Positions 1 through 8,435 of a stretch of 64,000 bases of DNA are shown here, in pieces. The stretch is from Allomuricauda sp. (GTDB lineage: Bacteria; Bacteroidota; Bacteroidia; Flavobacteriales; Flavobacteriaceae). Positions within the stretch are counted from its first letter, which is position 1. Every line of letters starts with the position of its first letter. Location: assembly GCF_013911645.1 (NCBI RefSeq), contig NZ_JACESV010000003.1, positions 248,001 to 312,000 of the forward strand, written 5' to 3'. Under the pieces are notes generated by a model. The model saw only the letters and a program-made list of their open reading frames with translations, ran no database searches and was not told the DNA's origin. The translations under genes were made by a program, and so were the position numbers.

Positions 1-440
1 CGGGATATTCGGCTTTGTGTTTGGCAGAGGGGCTTCAAAAAGAGGGGGAATTGCACACCATTGAGGTAAACGAGGAACTTTATGAAATGCAGCGGAAGTA
101 TTTTGACAGAAGTGGGTTCGGTCCTCAAATTAAACAACATATTGGGGATGCATTGGAGATTATTCCAACATTGGAACCCTCTTTTGACCTTGTTTTTATT
201 GATGCCCAAAAGGTGAACTACGATGCTTATTTTGAGGCGGCAATCAAAAAAACAAATCCGGGCAGTGTGATTCTATCGGACAATGTACTCTGGTCCGGAA
301 AGGTGGTCGAACCCATACAGAAATCGGACAAGGCTACTGCCGCACTATTGGAATACAATCAAAAATTAAAAAATGACCCGAGAGTGGAAACCGTTTTACT
401 TCCAATCAGGGATGGACTGACATTGAGTAGGGTGCTATAA
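1..440 (+). CDS. O-methyltransferase, class I SAM-dependent (5' end missing)
   Basis: The reading frame is already open at base 3 and reads GYSALCLAEGL, the SAM-binding glycine-motif region of the Methyltransf_3 (COMT/caffeoyl-CoA type) family, so the N-terminus lies outside the window. Further on it has FDLVFIDAQKVNY (metal-binding Asp region) and SDNVLWSGKV, both typical of bacterial cation-dependent O-methyltransferases. About 145 residues are visible; family members are usually about 215. The TTG at 15 is internal, not the start. The substrate cannot be told. The last 35 bases overlap the convergent PAP2 gene. Confidence 0.9.
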   Translation, partial: GYSALCLAEGLQKEGELHTIEVNEELYEMQRKYFDRSGFGPQIKQHIGDALEIIPTLEPSFDLVFIDAQKVNYDAYFEAAIKKTNPGSVILSDNVLWSGKVVEPIQKSDKATAALLEYNQKLKNDPRVETVLLPIRDGLTLSRVL

Positions 441-978
441 AACGTTGGTACAGCCAATAAAAGAGCCATCCGGACAGTAAACCTACTACCATACCCACTA
501 GAATGTCGATAGGGAAATGTACCCCTACATAAATTCGGCTCATGGCAAACAATATGGGCCAAATAAAAAACAGCATGGCCCATTTCACTCTTTGCCGAAG
601 AAAAAGGAACACCAACATGGTTATGGAAAACGAGCTGGAGGCATGGCCCGAGAAAAAACTATAGTCCGTTGGGGTTTTTAAAATGCGTATCAGGGTATTG
701 ATTTCTTCCACATTATTCGGTCTTAACCTAGCCACCGAAATTTTGGTCCAATGTGTGATGAGGGCAATAAAAATTGCCAGACCCACAACCGTCAAAAATT
801 TGTAAAAAGCTTCCCTTTTAGAAAATTTCAAGAAAAACAATACTAGAAAGAGGATAAAAAGGGGAATCCAAGTAGTGATATTGGTCACGGTGGACCAAAA
901 CATATCGTACCTCTCTATGCCCAGACCATTGAGATAAACAAAAGCGTCCCTATCCCATCTGAGCAATTTATCCAACAT
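406..978 (-). CDS. PAP2-superfamily membrane phosphatase
   Basis: 190 residues with several hydrophobic helices and the three PAP2 signatures in order: KISVARLRP (79-87), SGH (110-112) and SRIYVGVHFPID (147-158), which carry the catalytic Arg and His residues. Such enzymes dephosphorylate lipid phosphates, for example undecaprenyl diphosphate or phosphatidylglycerophosphate, at the outer face of the inner membrane. Which lipid is used here is not visible. It overlaps the convergent methyltransferase by 35 bp and lies 6 bp downstream of tatA on the same strand, so it is probably co-transcribed with tatA. Confidence 0.9.
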   Translation of the reverse strand: MLDKLLRWDRDAFVYLNGLGIERYDMFWSTVTNITTWIPLFILFLVLFFLKFSKREAFYKFLTVVGLAIFIALITHWTKISVARLRPNNVEEINTLIRILKTPTDYSFFSGHASSSFSITMLVFLFLRQRVKWAMLFFIWPILFAMSRIYVGVHFPIDILVGMVVGLLSGWLFYWLYQRFIAPYSMSVHP

Positions 979-984
979 AGGAAT

Positions 985-1260
985 CTATTTCTTATTGAGG
1001 TCTCTTTTGATGGAGCCGGAAACTTCGTTCACGTTCTTTTTTACATCATCGATTTCCTTACGGATATTTTTGGTGAAGTCCGTGTCCACATCCGTGGTCT
1101 TTTGGATTTCACGCTTAATATCGTCCGTGGCGTCTTTGAGTTGACGCATTCCTTTACCGAGCCCCTTGGCTATGCCAGGAATCTTATCCGCTCCAAATAC
1201 CATCACCACGATGAATAGGATGAAAAAAATCTCAGCTCCGCTAATGAATAGAAATTGCAT
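985..1260 (-). CDS. tatA: Twin-arginine translocase subunit TatA/TatE family
   Basis: About 91 residues. The start is placed at ATG 1260 (MQFLFISGAE), because the upstream in-frame extension has no signal character and runs through the promoter. One N-terminal membrane helix is followed by the FGADKIPGIAKGLGKGMRQLK amphipathic segment and a charged, Lys/Asp-rich tail, the standard TatA layout. TatA multimers form the channel that exports folded RR-signal proteins. No tatC is in the window. A candidate Tat substrate, the M15 peptidase, lies at 9759. A -7 box sits only 4 bp before the ATG. Confidence 0.9.
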   Translation of the reverse strand: MQFLFISGAEIFFILFIVVMVFGADKIPGIAKGLGKGMRQLKDATDDIKREIQKTTDVDTDFTKNIRKEIDDVKKNVNEVSGSIKRDLNKK

Positions 1261-1264
1261 GCCA

Positions 1265-1272
1265 CAAATATA
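1265..1272 (-). promoter_or_regulatory. TAnnTTTG -7 box of tatA
   Basis: On the minus strand the sequence reads TATATTTG, a perfect Bacteroidetes -7 element (TAnnTTTG), ending 4 bp before the tatA ATG. With the usual distance to the start site, transcription would begin at or next to the start codon. Confidence 0.55.
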
Positions 1273-1293
1273 ATCAGAACTTGGTTTCAAAAT

Positions 1294-1322
1294 AAAAAAA
1301 GCCCCGTTAAATAACGAGGCTC
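1294..1322 (-). terminator. Rho-independent terminator after the M1 peptidase
   Basis: On the minus strand the arms AGCCTCGTTA and TAACGGGGCT pair (one G-T) around a short loop and are followed by seven T. It lies 19 bp beyond the M1 peptidase stop and separates that gene from tatA. Confidence 0.85.
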
Positions 1323-1340
1323 TTAACATAGTTTTTAATA

Positions 1341-3659
1341 CTATTGGTCTCCTTTGATGTTTTCCTTGAACTTATCAAAGTCCGATTTTTCCTCTTTCTT
1401 GGGCCAAGCGTTATTAGTGGTATCAATATCCGCAGTTTCCAATTTTGGATCTACTACAATTCCCACCAATTCTTTCTCGGTTGCCATCACTCTTTTTACC
1501 TCGGCATCGTTCTTTCTCCAAATTTCTGGAGGATAAGTAACATTCTCCGTGGTACCATCCGCGTAAGTGTACTCCACGATCAAAGGCATGGGAATACCTC
1601 CTGGCTTATCAAAAGTGATTTCATAAAAATACTTTGGCTCTTTAACCTGGGCTCTTTCGGCCTCGGTCATGTTGTCCATCATAAATTCCTTAAGGTTCTG
1701 GGAAGTCTCGGTCGGGGATTTTCCTTTTAGCTCTGGGGAAAAATCCTCGCTGTCCTCTTCGGCCAAGTATACCAATGGTGGAAGGTCGGCCTCGGTAAGG
1801 TTCCTGTCGGCCATGTATTTTTCCATTTCCTTGGTAGGCTTGTTGGACACGTAGTATTTTTTAACACCCTTTACGCCTATGTCAACATAGTCAGTGGTGT
1901 AGAACCATCCTCTCCAGTACCAATCCAAATCCACTGCGGAAGCATCTTCCATGGTACGGAAGAAATCTTCTGGGGTCGGGTGCTTGAACATCCAACGTTG
2001 TGCGTAGGTTTTGAATGCATGATCGAACAATTCCTCACCCATTACAGTTTCCCTAAGAATGTTTAGAGCAGTTGCTGGTTTGCCATAGGCATTTGGACCT
2101 AGTTGATACACGTTTTCCGGATTTGACATGATGGGTGAAATATAACTTTGATCACCTGCCATGTAAGGAACTATTTTAGCGGCTTCCCCTCTTCTTGATG
2201 GGTATTTTTCGTTAGGGGCGATAACTTCTGGGTTGTTCTTTCCAAACTCTTGCTCGGCCAGATATTGCATAAAGGTATCCAAACCTTCGTCCATCCATCC
2301 CCACTGACGCTCATCGGAGTTTACGATCATTGGGAAGAAGTTGTGACCAACTTCATGGATGATCACACTGATCATTCCGTATTTAACCCTATCGGAATAC
2401 GTGCCATCCTCGTTTGGACGTCCGTAGTTCCAACAGATCATTGGGTATTCCATTCCTTGGTTTTTGGCATGTACGGAGATGGCTTTGTGGTAAGGGTAAT
2501 CAAATGTGTGTTTTGAGTATGTTTTTAAGGTTTGTGCAACCGCTTTGGTAGATTGCTCTTCCCAAAGTGGGTTACCTTCTTTAGGATACATGGATACGGC
2601 CATTACATCTTTGCTTCCGATTTTAACGGCTTGCATGTCCCAGATAAACTTTCTGGATGTTGCAAAAGCGTAATCCCTAACATTGGTTGCCTTGAACTTC
2701 CAAGTTTTGGTATCGGTAGCGAAACCTTTTTCGGCAGCTTCCGCTTCTTCTTGGGTTACAATAAGTACTGGCTTGTCGTACGATTTTTTGGCCTGCTTGT
2801 AGCGCTTCATCATTTCTTTGGAAAAAACCTCATCACGGTTTTGAAGCTCACCAGTAGCATCCAAAATATGGTCTGCAGGAACGGTGATGCTCACATCATA
2901 ATTACCAAATGGCAATGCAAACTCTCCACTACCCCAGAACTGATGGTTTTGCCACCCTTCCACATCGCTGTACACCGCCATTCTTGGAAAGAATTGTGCA
3001 ATTACGTAGGCACGGTTTCCATCTTTTGGAAAATACTCGTAGCCCGAGCGTGCCCTGTTTACGGTATGGTCGGGAATATTGTACCACCATTTAATGGAGA
3101 AAGAAATCTTTTCCCCACTTTTAAGTGCTTCTGGAATATTGATACGCATCATGGTCTGGTTGATGGTATAGGACAACGGTTTTCCATTATCATCGGTAAC
3201 CGACTCAATATTAAAACCGCCATCGAATGGCTCGCTGATGTAGGTTTGCGCAAAATTGTCCGCCGTGTAGGCAATGTTCACGCCATTACCATCGCGCAAG
3301 GGTGATTTTGAATCTTTGGCACGTACATTTTGATCTAATTGTACCCAAAGAAATTCCAAATCGTCCGGGGAATTGTTATGGTACGTAATGGTCTCCTCAC
3401 CGCTGATCTTTGCATTTTTATCATCCAGGTGAATATCCATTACATAATCCGCCTGTTGCTGATAATAATCGGGACCGGGCGCACCTGATGCGGACCGGTA
3501 TGTGTTTGGAGTTGAAAACTCCTCGTACAATTGTTTAAATTTACTTTGGTTGTAATGTCCGGGCTCCCGTTCTTCTTTAACGTCTCCCTCTTCTTGTGCC
3601 ATGACCACGGCTCCAAAAAGGAACAACACGGAAGCTAAGCAATACTTGAATCTGTTCAT
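1341..3659 (-). CDS. Secreted M1-family metallopeptidase (aminopeptidase N-like)
   Basis: 772 residues with an N-terminal signal peptide (MNRFKYCLASVLFLFGAVVMA). The zinc site HEVGH is near residue 434, with the third ligand Glu about 19 residues later in MDEGLDTF; both are diagnostic of M1 (gluzincin) peptidases. The substrate-recognition loop reads GMEYP rather than the classical GAMEN. It probably trims peptides in the periplasm or at the cell surface. A DUF6702 gene lies 60 bp upstream on the same strand, a pairing I recall from other Flavobacteriia. The C-terminus is charged, with no T9SS sorting domain. Confidence 0.92.
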   Translation of the reverse strand: MNRFKYCLASVLFLFGAVVMAQEEGDVKEEREPGHYNQSKFKQLYEEFSTPNTYRSASGAPGPDYYQQQADYVMDIHLDDKNAKISGEETITYHNNSPDDLEFLWVQLDQNVRAKDSKSPLRDGNGVNIAYTADNFAQTYISEPFDGGFNIESVTDDNGKPLSYTINQTMMRINIPEALKSGEKISFSIKWWYNIPDHTVNRARSGYEYFPKDGNRAYVIAQFFPRMAVYSDVEGWQNHQFWGSGEFALPFGNYDVSITVPADHILDATGELQNRDEVFSKEMMKRYKQAKKSYDKPVLIVTQEEAEAAEKGFATDTKTWKFKATNVRDYAFATSRKFIWDMQAVKIGSKDVMAVSMYPKEGNPLWEEQSTKAVAQTLKTYSKHTFDYPYHKAISVHAKNQGMEYPMICWNYGRPNEDGTYSDRVKYGMISVIIHEVGHNFFPMIVNSDERQWGWMDEGLDTFMQYLAEQEFGKNNPEVIAPNEKYPSRRGEAAKIVPYMAGDQSYISPIMSNPENVYQLGPNAYGKPATALNILRETVMGEELFDHAFKTYAQRWMFKHPTPEDFFRTMEDASAVDLDWYWRGWFYTTDYVDIGVKGVKKYYVSNKPTKEMEKYMADRNLTEADLPPLVYLAEEDSEDFSPELKGKSPTETSQNLKEFMMDNMTEAERAQVKEPKYFYEITFDKPGGIPMPLIVEYTYADGTTENVTYPPEIWRKNDAEVKRVMATEKELVGIVVDPKLETADIDTTNNAWPKKEEKSDFDKFKENIKGDQ

Positions 3660-3719
3660 TTTCTATCTGATTTTATAGCTGTGAAAAATAACATATTTTA
3701 ACCAATTGTTAAGAATACG

Positions 3720-4238
3720 TCATAAGTTTAACATTCCTTTATTCTTCTCCCTGATGAGTACAAAGCTTTTTTTGTTGTTTTTCCACTTCACATGGACCAC
3801 GTTTTTCTGTTCGTCGAACAAATCCGTAAGCAGCTCGTTCTGAACGGACATGGTTTTTACGTTGGATAAATCAACATTGGTAATTTCCAAATAACAGATG
3901 ACCACATCGGTATCGTACCTTTTTCCCAAAAAATTATAGGGAACGGGCTCTCCATCGAACTCCACTATAAACTTTGATCGGAAATATTTTTCGATATATT
4001 CATCGGCGATCTTGGATTCTTTCGGGGTAGCCAGCTTGGCCTCGATGCCATAGCGTTCCTTAAGGAGTTTGTCGAGGTCATCTATAAATATCCGACTGGT
4101 GATCTGGAAAGCACTATCCTCCTCCGAGTAGGCTATATTGGTAACGCTTACGTAGAATTTATGGGCGGATGAGAAAGACAAGAACAACAACATTACCAAA
4201 GGTAATACCATCATTCTTGCTTTTTTCAGTTTCATCAT
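3720..4238 (-). CDS. DUF6702-family exported protein
   Basis: 172 residues with a signal peptide or N-terminal anchor (MVLPLVMLLFLSFSSA), then HKFYVSVTNIAYSEE, the hallmark start of the DUF6702 family. The function is unknown. It lies immediately upstream of the M1 peptidase in the same direction and probably shares its transcript, so a role alongside that peptidase is plausible but not shown. Start ATG 4238 is followed by a second in-frame ATG; either could be used. Confidence 0.85.
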   Translation of the reverse strand: MMKLKKARMMVLPLVMLLFLSFSSAHKFYVSVTNIAYSEEDSAFQITSRIFIDDLDKLLKERYGIEAKLATPKESKIADEYIEKYFRSKFIVEFDGEPVPYNFLGKRYDTDVVICYLEITNVDLSNVKTMSVQNELLTDLFDEQKNVVHVKWKNNKKSFVLIREKNKGMLNL

Positions 4239-4299
4239 GTGTTATTAGACTTTAATTGTGCGACAATGTTACAGTTTTATGAAACTTTCTGCAATTTAC

Positions 4300-4825
4300 C
4301 TGCCAAACTATTTACTTTCAAGTTCAAGTTCAAACTCAAACTCAAACATCAAGCTCAAGAACATACAACAAAGGCTAAGGTTACAGCATACTGCCTACTG
4401 CTTACTGCGAACTGACATCGGACAAACCCAAGCTCAAGTTCAAACATCAGATTCAAGAGCAAAAGTATTCGTGGCGATTCGTGAAATTCGTGTCTGCTGG
4501 CAGGTGCTCAATGTCACTAGTTCAAGCTCAAGTATCAAGCTCAAACGACAAACCCAAGTTCAAGTTCAAACATCAGATTCAAGAGCAAAGGTATTCGTGG
4601 CGATTCGTGAAATTCGTGTCTGCTGGCAGGTGCTCAATGTCACTAGTTCAAGCTCAAGTATCAAGCTCAAGCTCAAGTTCAAGCTCATACATCAAGTTCA
4701 AGAATCAAGACCATACAGCAAAGGCAAGGTTACTGCTGACTGCATAAACTGACATAAGACGTAAGACTCTAGATTTTAGAAAATAGATTCTAGACTCCAG
4801 GCTCCCGACATCCGACATCCGACAT
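4300..4825. repeat. Mosaic intergenic repeat tract (583-bp gene gap)
   Basis: Non-coding gap between two minus-strand genes, built of simple repeat blocks: TTCAAGCTCAAG-like hexamers (from 4317), an ACTGC block (4388-4410), two copies of TTCGTGGCGATTCGTG plus AAATTCGTGTC (from 4468 and from 4594), and a CCGACATCCGACATCC block (4804-4825). A tandem duplication lies inside it. The long plus-strand open frames here are only translations of the repeats. The same blocks recur near 37.4, 53.2 and 54.0 kb. Confidence 0.85.
4421..4672 (+). repeat. 126-bp direct tandem duplication
   Basis: Two head-to-tail copies, 4421-4546 and 4547-4672, both beginning GACAAACCCAAG and ending in TCAAGCTCAA. Only a few substitutions separate them (for example AAAAG/AAAGG), so the duplication is recent. 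Each copy holds one CGTGTC-type repeat motif. Confidence 0.9.
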
Positions 4826-4840
4826 CCAACTCCCAAAAAC

Positions 4841-5635
4841 TCAATCCAAGTCGTTGTTTTCTCGGTAAGCTCGGCTTTTTTCTATCATTACATCCCATAT
4901 CCTTAATTTATCCTGAGATTCCACCGCCGCCTGAAAAGCTTCGTCCACCTCGCAGAAATACATGAAATCATCTATTTTATCCATGGGGATTTTAAGCGTT
5001 GTCAAAAAAAGGGAATCCGCATAAAAACCTTGTACCTGTTGCGTTTGGGCGTAGGTCTTGTCCACTTTCACCCTGTTCTTCAACATTTTGGTACGTCCCG
5101 TAATGGCATTGATAATGGGATCTAAAGGGGGACTCAATAGCATCCCCACATTAAACTTACCTGCCGTGGCCTGTTGCAGTTTCCGCTCGCTCTGCGTTGG
5201 CACACGCCTATGGGCATTGGGCAAGTTCAAGGCCTCTGCGCTCACGGCCTTTTCGAAGGTGACCCTATCCACATCGCGGCTTAGATCCCCGGTTAAATTG
5301 TAGGGAGTCACCACTACTTCTTTTAATTGGTTTACGAATTCCTGCATGGGAACCTCCACAAAGTTGGATTGGTATAGCGTTTCGGTAACGGGCAGGGATT
5401 TTTTCAAAAAATGAACGGCGGAAAACACCAGCGTATCGTTTAACCGCACCCTAATGGCAAAATTCCCATCAATATCGGTGATAACGGCGTCTTTTGTGGA
5501 AGTGTTTTGGACCACCACGCCAACCACGTCCTTATCGGTACTGGTAACTTTTCCTTGCAGCACTTTGCTATCTGTTTCTTGGGAAAAGCCCCGATGGGCA
5601 GCAAAACAAACCAAAACAAGAAAAAATCGTTTCAT
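4841..5635 (-). CDS. Exported protein with carboxypeptidase-regulatory-like domain (paralogue B)
   Basis: 264 residues with a signal peptide (cleavage near GFSQ). Residues about 25-105 form a CarboxypepD_reg-like beta-sandwich (LQGKVTS...ITDIDGNFAIRV...LVFSAVHF) ending in the LKEVVVTPYN segment seen before the plug in TonB-dependent receptors, but no receptor barrel follows. The C-terminal part is mostly helical, with no recognised family. It overlaps the upstream paralogue by 4 bp, so the two are surely co-translated. The function is unknown; the KIPMDKIDDFMYFCE segment matches KLPQDKIDAFLLYCD in its partner. Confidence 0.8.
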   Translation of the reverse strand: MKRFFLVLVCFAAHRGFSQETDSKVLQGKVTSTDKDVVGVVVQNTSTKDAVITDIDGNFAIRVRLNDTLVFSAVHFLKKSLPVTETLYQSNFVEVPMQEFVNQLKEVVVTPYNLTGDLSRDVDRVTFEKAVSAEALNLPNAHRRVPTQSERKLQQATAGKFNVGMLLSPPLDPIINAITGRTKMLKNRVKVDKTYAQTQQVQGFYADSLFLTTLKIPMDKIDDFMYFCEVDEAFQAAVESQDKLRIWDVMIEKSRAYRENNDLD

Positions 5636-6372
5636 TCCTCTTCCAAAGTTGCCAAAAAGTCCTTGCTTTGGGTCACCAGAAAATCGATCAACTGAAATTC
5701 GTTTTCTTTTCGGAGCAGTGTCTGGGAAGGTATTTTATCATCACAATACAAGAGAAAAGCATCTATTTTGTCCTGTGGCAACTTTAGGTCCACTACAAAA
5801 AATTCGTCGTCGTACACATGTCGGAGCACTTCGCTCACCTTAAGCGGTGCCCTTTGCTGTCCGTTGACCTCCTGTGGCTTAAACAGCGCCTTGAAGATGT
5901 TTACAAAATTGAGGCCATGCTTCATACCCCGTGTTATTTGGGAATTGGCAATGTTTTCCACCTCGGTCCCCCTATCAATCTCATAATTGAACTCTTTAAA
6001 GTCCTCATTTTTTACCTGAAGGAATCTTTCTTGGTTTTCGGGGGTCACCACAACCTCGTCCAGTTCTTGTACTTTTTCGTCCACTTCGACCACCAAACGG
6101 TTGTTCGCCAATATTTCGGGGGTAACGGTGACTACCTCCAATTGATAGTTTACCGCCGTAAACACCAACTGGTCACCCTCCTTTACCGCTATCATAAACT
6201 CTCCGTTATCGTCGGTAATGGTAGCTATACCGCTGGTGGAATTGATAACGTTCTCGTTAGGGACATTGGAACTCCTGTACAGCACCTTGCCCCTGAGCAT
6301 TTGGCGCGAATCCTGTGCCATGGACCAGCCGGACACAAGCAAAGAGAACAATATCAAAAAAGCATTTTTCAT
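5632..6372 (-). CDS. Exported protein with carboxypeptidase-regulatory-like domain (paralogue A)
   Basis: 246 residues with a signal peptide (MKNAFLILFSLLVSGWSMAQ). The layout matches the next gene: a regulatory-like beta-sandwich (LRGKVLYRSS...ITDDNGEFMIAV...LVFTAVNY), LDEVVVTPEN, then a helical C-terminal half with LPQDKIDAFLLYCDD. It is first in a two-gene unit and overlaps its partner by 4 bp. The pair is diverged (clearly below half identity), so the duplication is old. The function is unknown; the absence of a barrel argues against a TonB receptor. Confidence 0.8.
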   Translation of the reverse strand: MKNAFLILFSLLVSGWSMAQDSRQMLRGKVLYRSSNVPNENVINSTSGIATITDDNGEFMIAVKEGDQLVFTAVNYQLEVVTVTPEILANNRLVVEVDEKVQELDEVVVTPENQERFLQVKNEDFKEFNYEIDRGTEVENIANSQITRGMKHGLNFVNIFKALFKPQEVNGQQRAPLKVSEVLRHVYDDEFFVVDLKLPQDKIDAFLLYCDDKIPSQTLLRKENEFQLIDFLVTQSKDFLATLEEE

Positions 6373-6551
6373 TTCTACGTGTTTATTACAAGTTAAAGAA
6401 AACTTATGAAGATGATATAAAAAATTAAGCGGTTCTAAACTTTTGTTAATTCTGCATCATCGCGCATAGTAAAAATATACCAAAGTGGATTCCATTCACC
6501 CGTGAATTCCGTGTTTTGACGGTATTTATTAAAAAAATTGAAACATAAGTT

Positions 6552-6559
6552 TAGTTTTG
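6552..6559 (+). promoter_or_regulatory. Candidate -7 box upstream of the surface-repeat protein
   Basis: TAGTTTTG fits TAnnTTTG. It predicts transcription from about 6566, leaving a short leader before GTG 6597. The rest of the 197-bp divergent gap (6373-6569) shows nothing else I can support. Confidence 0.45.
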
Positions 6560-6596
6560 CCTTTTACGTTTGGAAAATCCTCAAATAACAAACACT

Positions 6597-8435
6597 GTGA
6601 AAACTTCAATAGTCTACTTGATCATGGGCCTGCTTGTAATCAACTCGCTGAGTGCGCAGGTAAAAATCGGTGATAACCCACAAAACCTGGATCCATCCTC
6701 TATTCTGGAACTACAGAGCAGCAACCGTGTTTTGGTGATCACCCGAGTAACGGATGCCCAGATGAGCGTAATCAACCCCTTGCCCGGTGCCGTGGTGTAC
6801 AATACCGACCAGGAGTGCCTGCATTATTACAACGGAACGGAGTGGATCAATATCTGCGAAGCACTGGACAACTCTTTTACAACCAGTACCCGTGCAGATT
6901 CTCTACTACAGGTCAATCCACAAGCGAGGGACAATACCGTTATAATTTCCGAAATTATCAATCCCGATGGCAGTACCAATTACAATTTTGAAGTAGGAGA
7001 AATTAATTCAGCTAATATTGCAACTGGTGGTGTAGTGGGAAGGAACATCATTGGCAGCTCCATTGAAGACAAACACTTGATAGATGGAACCATTAGTAAG
7101 GAAAAATTTCAATCGGCTCCAAATCCTGGTGATCTTTTTATATCTACTGGTAGTGGTTGGGATTATATCAACCGCTCCGACCTTTTAAATACCCAACTGG
7201 ACAGTATTGTGGGGAATGAGATTACAAACGCTACCCTGAACGGTTCTTTAGTTAGAGATGGGGGCGGAACCCAAGCCTACCCATATACCTTAGATGTTGC
7301 AGATGGAGGAATTGATACCGCTGAATTGGCAGATAATGCGGTGACGACCGAAAAAATACTTGACGGAAATGTCACCAATGCAAAACTCGATAAAGGAAAT
7401 ATTCCGCTGAGTGGTTTTGGAGCTGCTGAAGACATTGTTGATTTAGATGGAAATAGGCTCATTAATTTGGCTGACCCAACAGCACTATTAGATGCTGTTA
7501 ATTTGCAATCTTTAAATGATGCGATTGCGGATTCGGAGGCATTGGACAATGACACCAACGATGAAAATGAAATTCAAGAACTGTCCTTATCCAACGATAC
7601 CCTCAATATCAGCAATGCCAATACGCCAATCGACCTGAGCGGATATGTGAACGACGATGAAAATGAAATTCAAGAACTGTCCTTATCCAACGATACCCTC
7701 AATATCAGCAATGCCAATACGCCAATCGACCTGAGCGGATATGTGAACGACGATGAAAATGAAATTCAAGAACTGTCCTTATCCAACGACACCCTCAATA
7801 TCAGCAATGCCAATACGCCAATCGACCTGAGCGGATATGTGAACGACGATGAAAATGAAATTCAAGAACTGTCCTTATCCAACGACACCCTCAATATCAG
7901 CAATGCCAATACACCAATCGACCTAAGCGGTTACCTTGACAATCTTGACGAACAACAATTGAGTTTAGAATTGGACACTCTTAGAATCAGCGGGGACACA
8001 ACGGCAATAGACCTAAGTAGGTACGACAGAACTCTAGAAACCAAAGACTTAGAACAAACCGAAACTTCAGACAGAACCTATAATATAAATGCTGGAACCT
8101 TAAACTTTACCAACGGAAATGTTGGAGTTGGAACTGCCGCTATCCCAACCTCCACTTTACAAACAGGTGGTTCCTTTGCAGCTCCAATTACTACAACATC
8201 AGGAGACACAACTTTAAATGAATCCCACTATACAGTTATTCTAGGGGATGATGATGCCATAACACTGCCTGGGGCAGGTACGTGCCAAGGTAGAATCTAT
8301 ATTATTAAAAACACTACCATATTTACCCCTACGATATCCTCATATATTGATGATGGAGGGACAAGTCAAAATACAATTCCATCAGGAGTAACCCAACTGC
8401 AAAGTGATGGTACCAACTGGCAACAAATCAACTAA
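6597..8435 (+). CDS. Large exported surface/adhesin-like protein with tandem repeats
   Basis: About 612 residues. Start chosen at GTG 6597 because MKTSIVYLIMGLLVINSLSAQ is a clean signal peptide; an in-frame TTG at 6570 and ATG at 6624 are alternatives. Residues about 25-90 (KIGDNPQNLDPSSILELQSS...GAVVYNTD...YYNGTEW) match the N-terminal domain common in Flavobacteriia tail-fibre-like surface proteins. The middle has four near-identical 32-residue repeats (IQELSLSNDTLNIS core) plus a decayed fifth, likely a beta-solenoid or stalk. The C-terminus (YTVILGDDDAITLPGAGTC) resembles phage-fibre tips. It shares a stop/start base with the next gene. Adhesion is inferred. Confidence 0.8.
   Translation: MKTSIVYLIMGLLVINSLSAQVKIGDNPQNLDPSSILELQSSNRVLVITRVTDAQMSVINPLPGAVVYNTDQECLHYYNGTEWINICEALDNSFTTSTRADSLLQVNPQARDNTVIISEIINPDGSTNYNFEVGEINSANIATGGVVGRNIIGSSIEDKHLIDGTISKEKFQSAPNPGDLFISTGSGWDYINRSDLLNTQLDSIVGNEITNATLNGSLVRDGGGTQAYPYTLDVADGGIDTAELADNAVTTEKILDGNVTNAKLDKGNIPLSGFGAAEDIVDLDGNRLINLADPTALLDAVNLQSLNDAIADSEALDNDTNDENEIQELSLSNDTLNISNANTPIDLSGYVNDDENEIQELSLSNDTLNISNANTPIDLSGYVNDDENEIQELSLSNDTLNISNANTPIDLSGYVNDDENEIQELSLSNDTLNISNANTPIDLSGYLDNLDEQQLSLELDTLRISGDTTAIDLSRYDRTLETKDLEQTETSDRTYNINAGTLNFTNGNVGVGTAAIPTSTLQTGGSFAAPITTTSGDTTLNESHYTVILGDDDAITLPGAGTCQGRIYIIKNTTIFTPTISSYIDDGGTSQNTIPSGVTQLQSDGTNWQQIN
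7560..7943 (+). repeat. Four 96-bp in-frame tandem repeats
   Basis: Units begin at 7560, 7656, 7752 and 7848 with GATGAAAATGAAATTCAAG. They differ by only a few bases: AACGATACC in units 1-2 versus AACGACACC in units 3-4, and ACACCAATCGACCTAAGC only in unit 4. Each encodes 32 residues. Such identity suggests recent expansion and likely length variation between strains. Confidence 0.95.

Noticed and set aside
2532..3305. 257-codon frame antisense to the M1 peptidase
   Set aside because: The opposite strand encodes a complete M1 enzyme with zinc site; the antisense frame has no recognisable features.
4421..4672. CRISPR-like array
   Set aside because: Only two copies, head to tail, with no unique spacers between constant repeats and no cas genes nearby.
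4258..4752. 164-codon and 88-codon open frames in the repeat tract
   Set aside because: The translations are only repeats of Ser/Gln/Lys from TTCAAG-type hexamers, duplicated with the 126-bp unit; no start signal, no family.
6570..6596. TTG 6570 as start of the surface-repeat protein
   Set aside because: It would add nine residues before a complete signal peptide, and lies within a few bases of the predicted transcription start; GTG 6597 fits better, though not proven.
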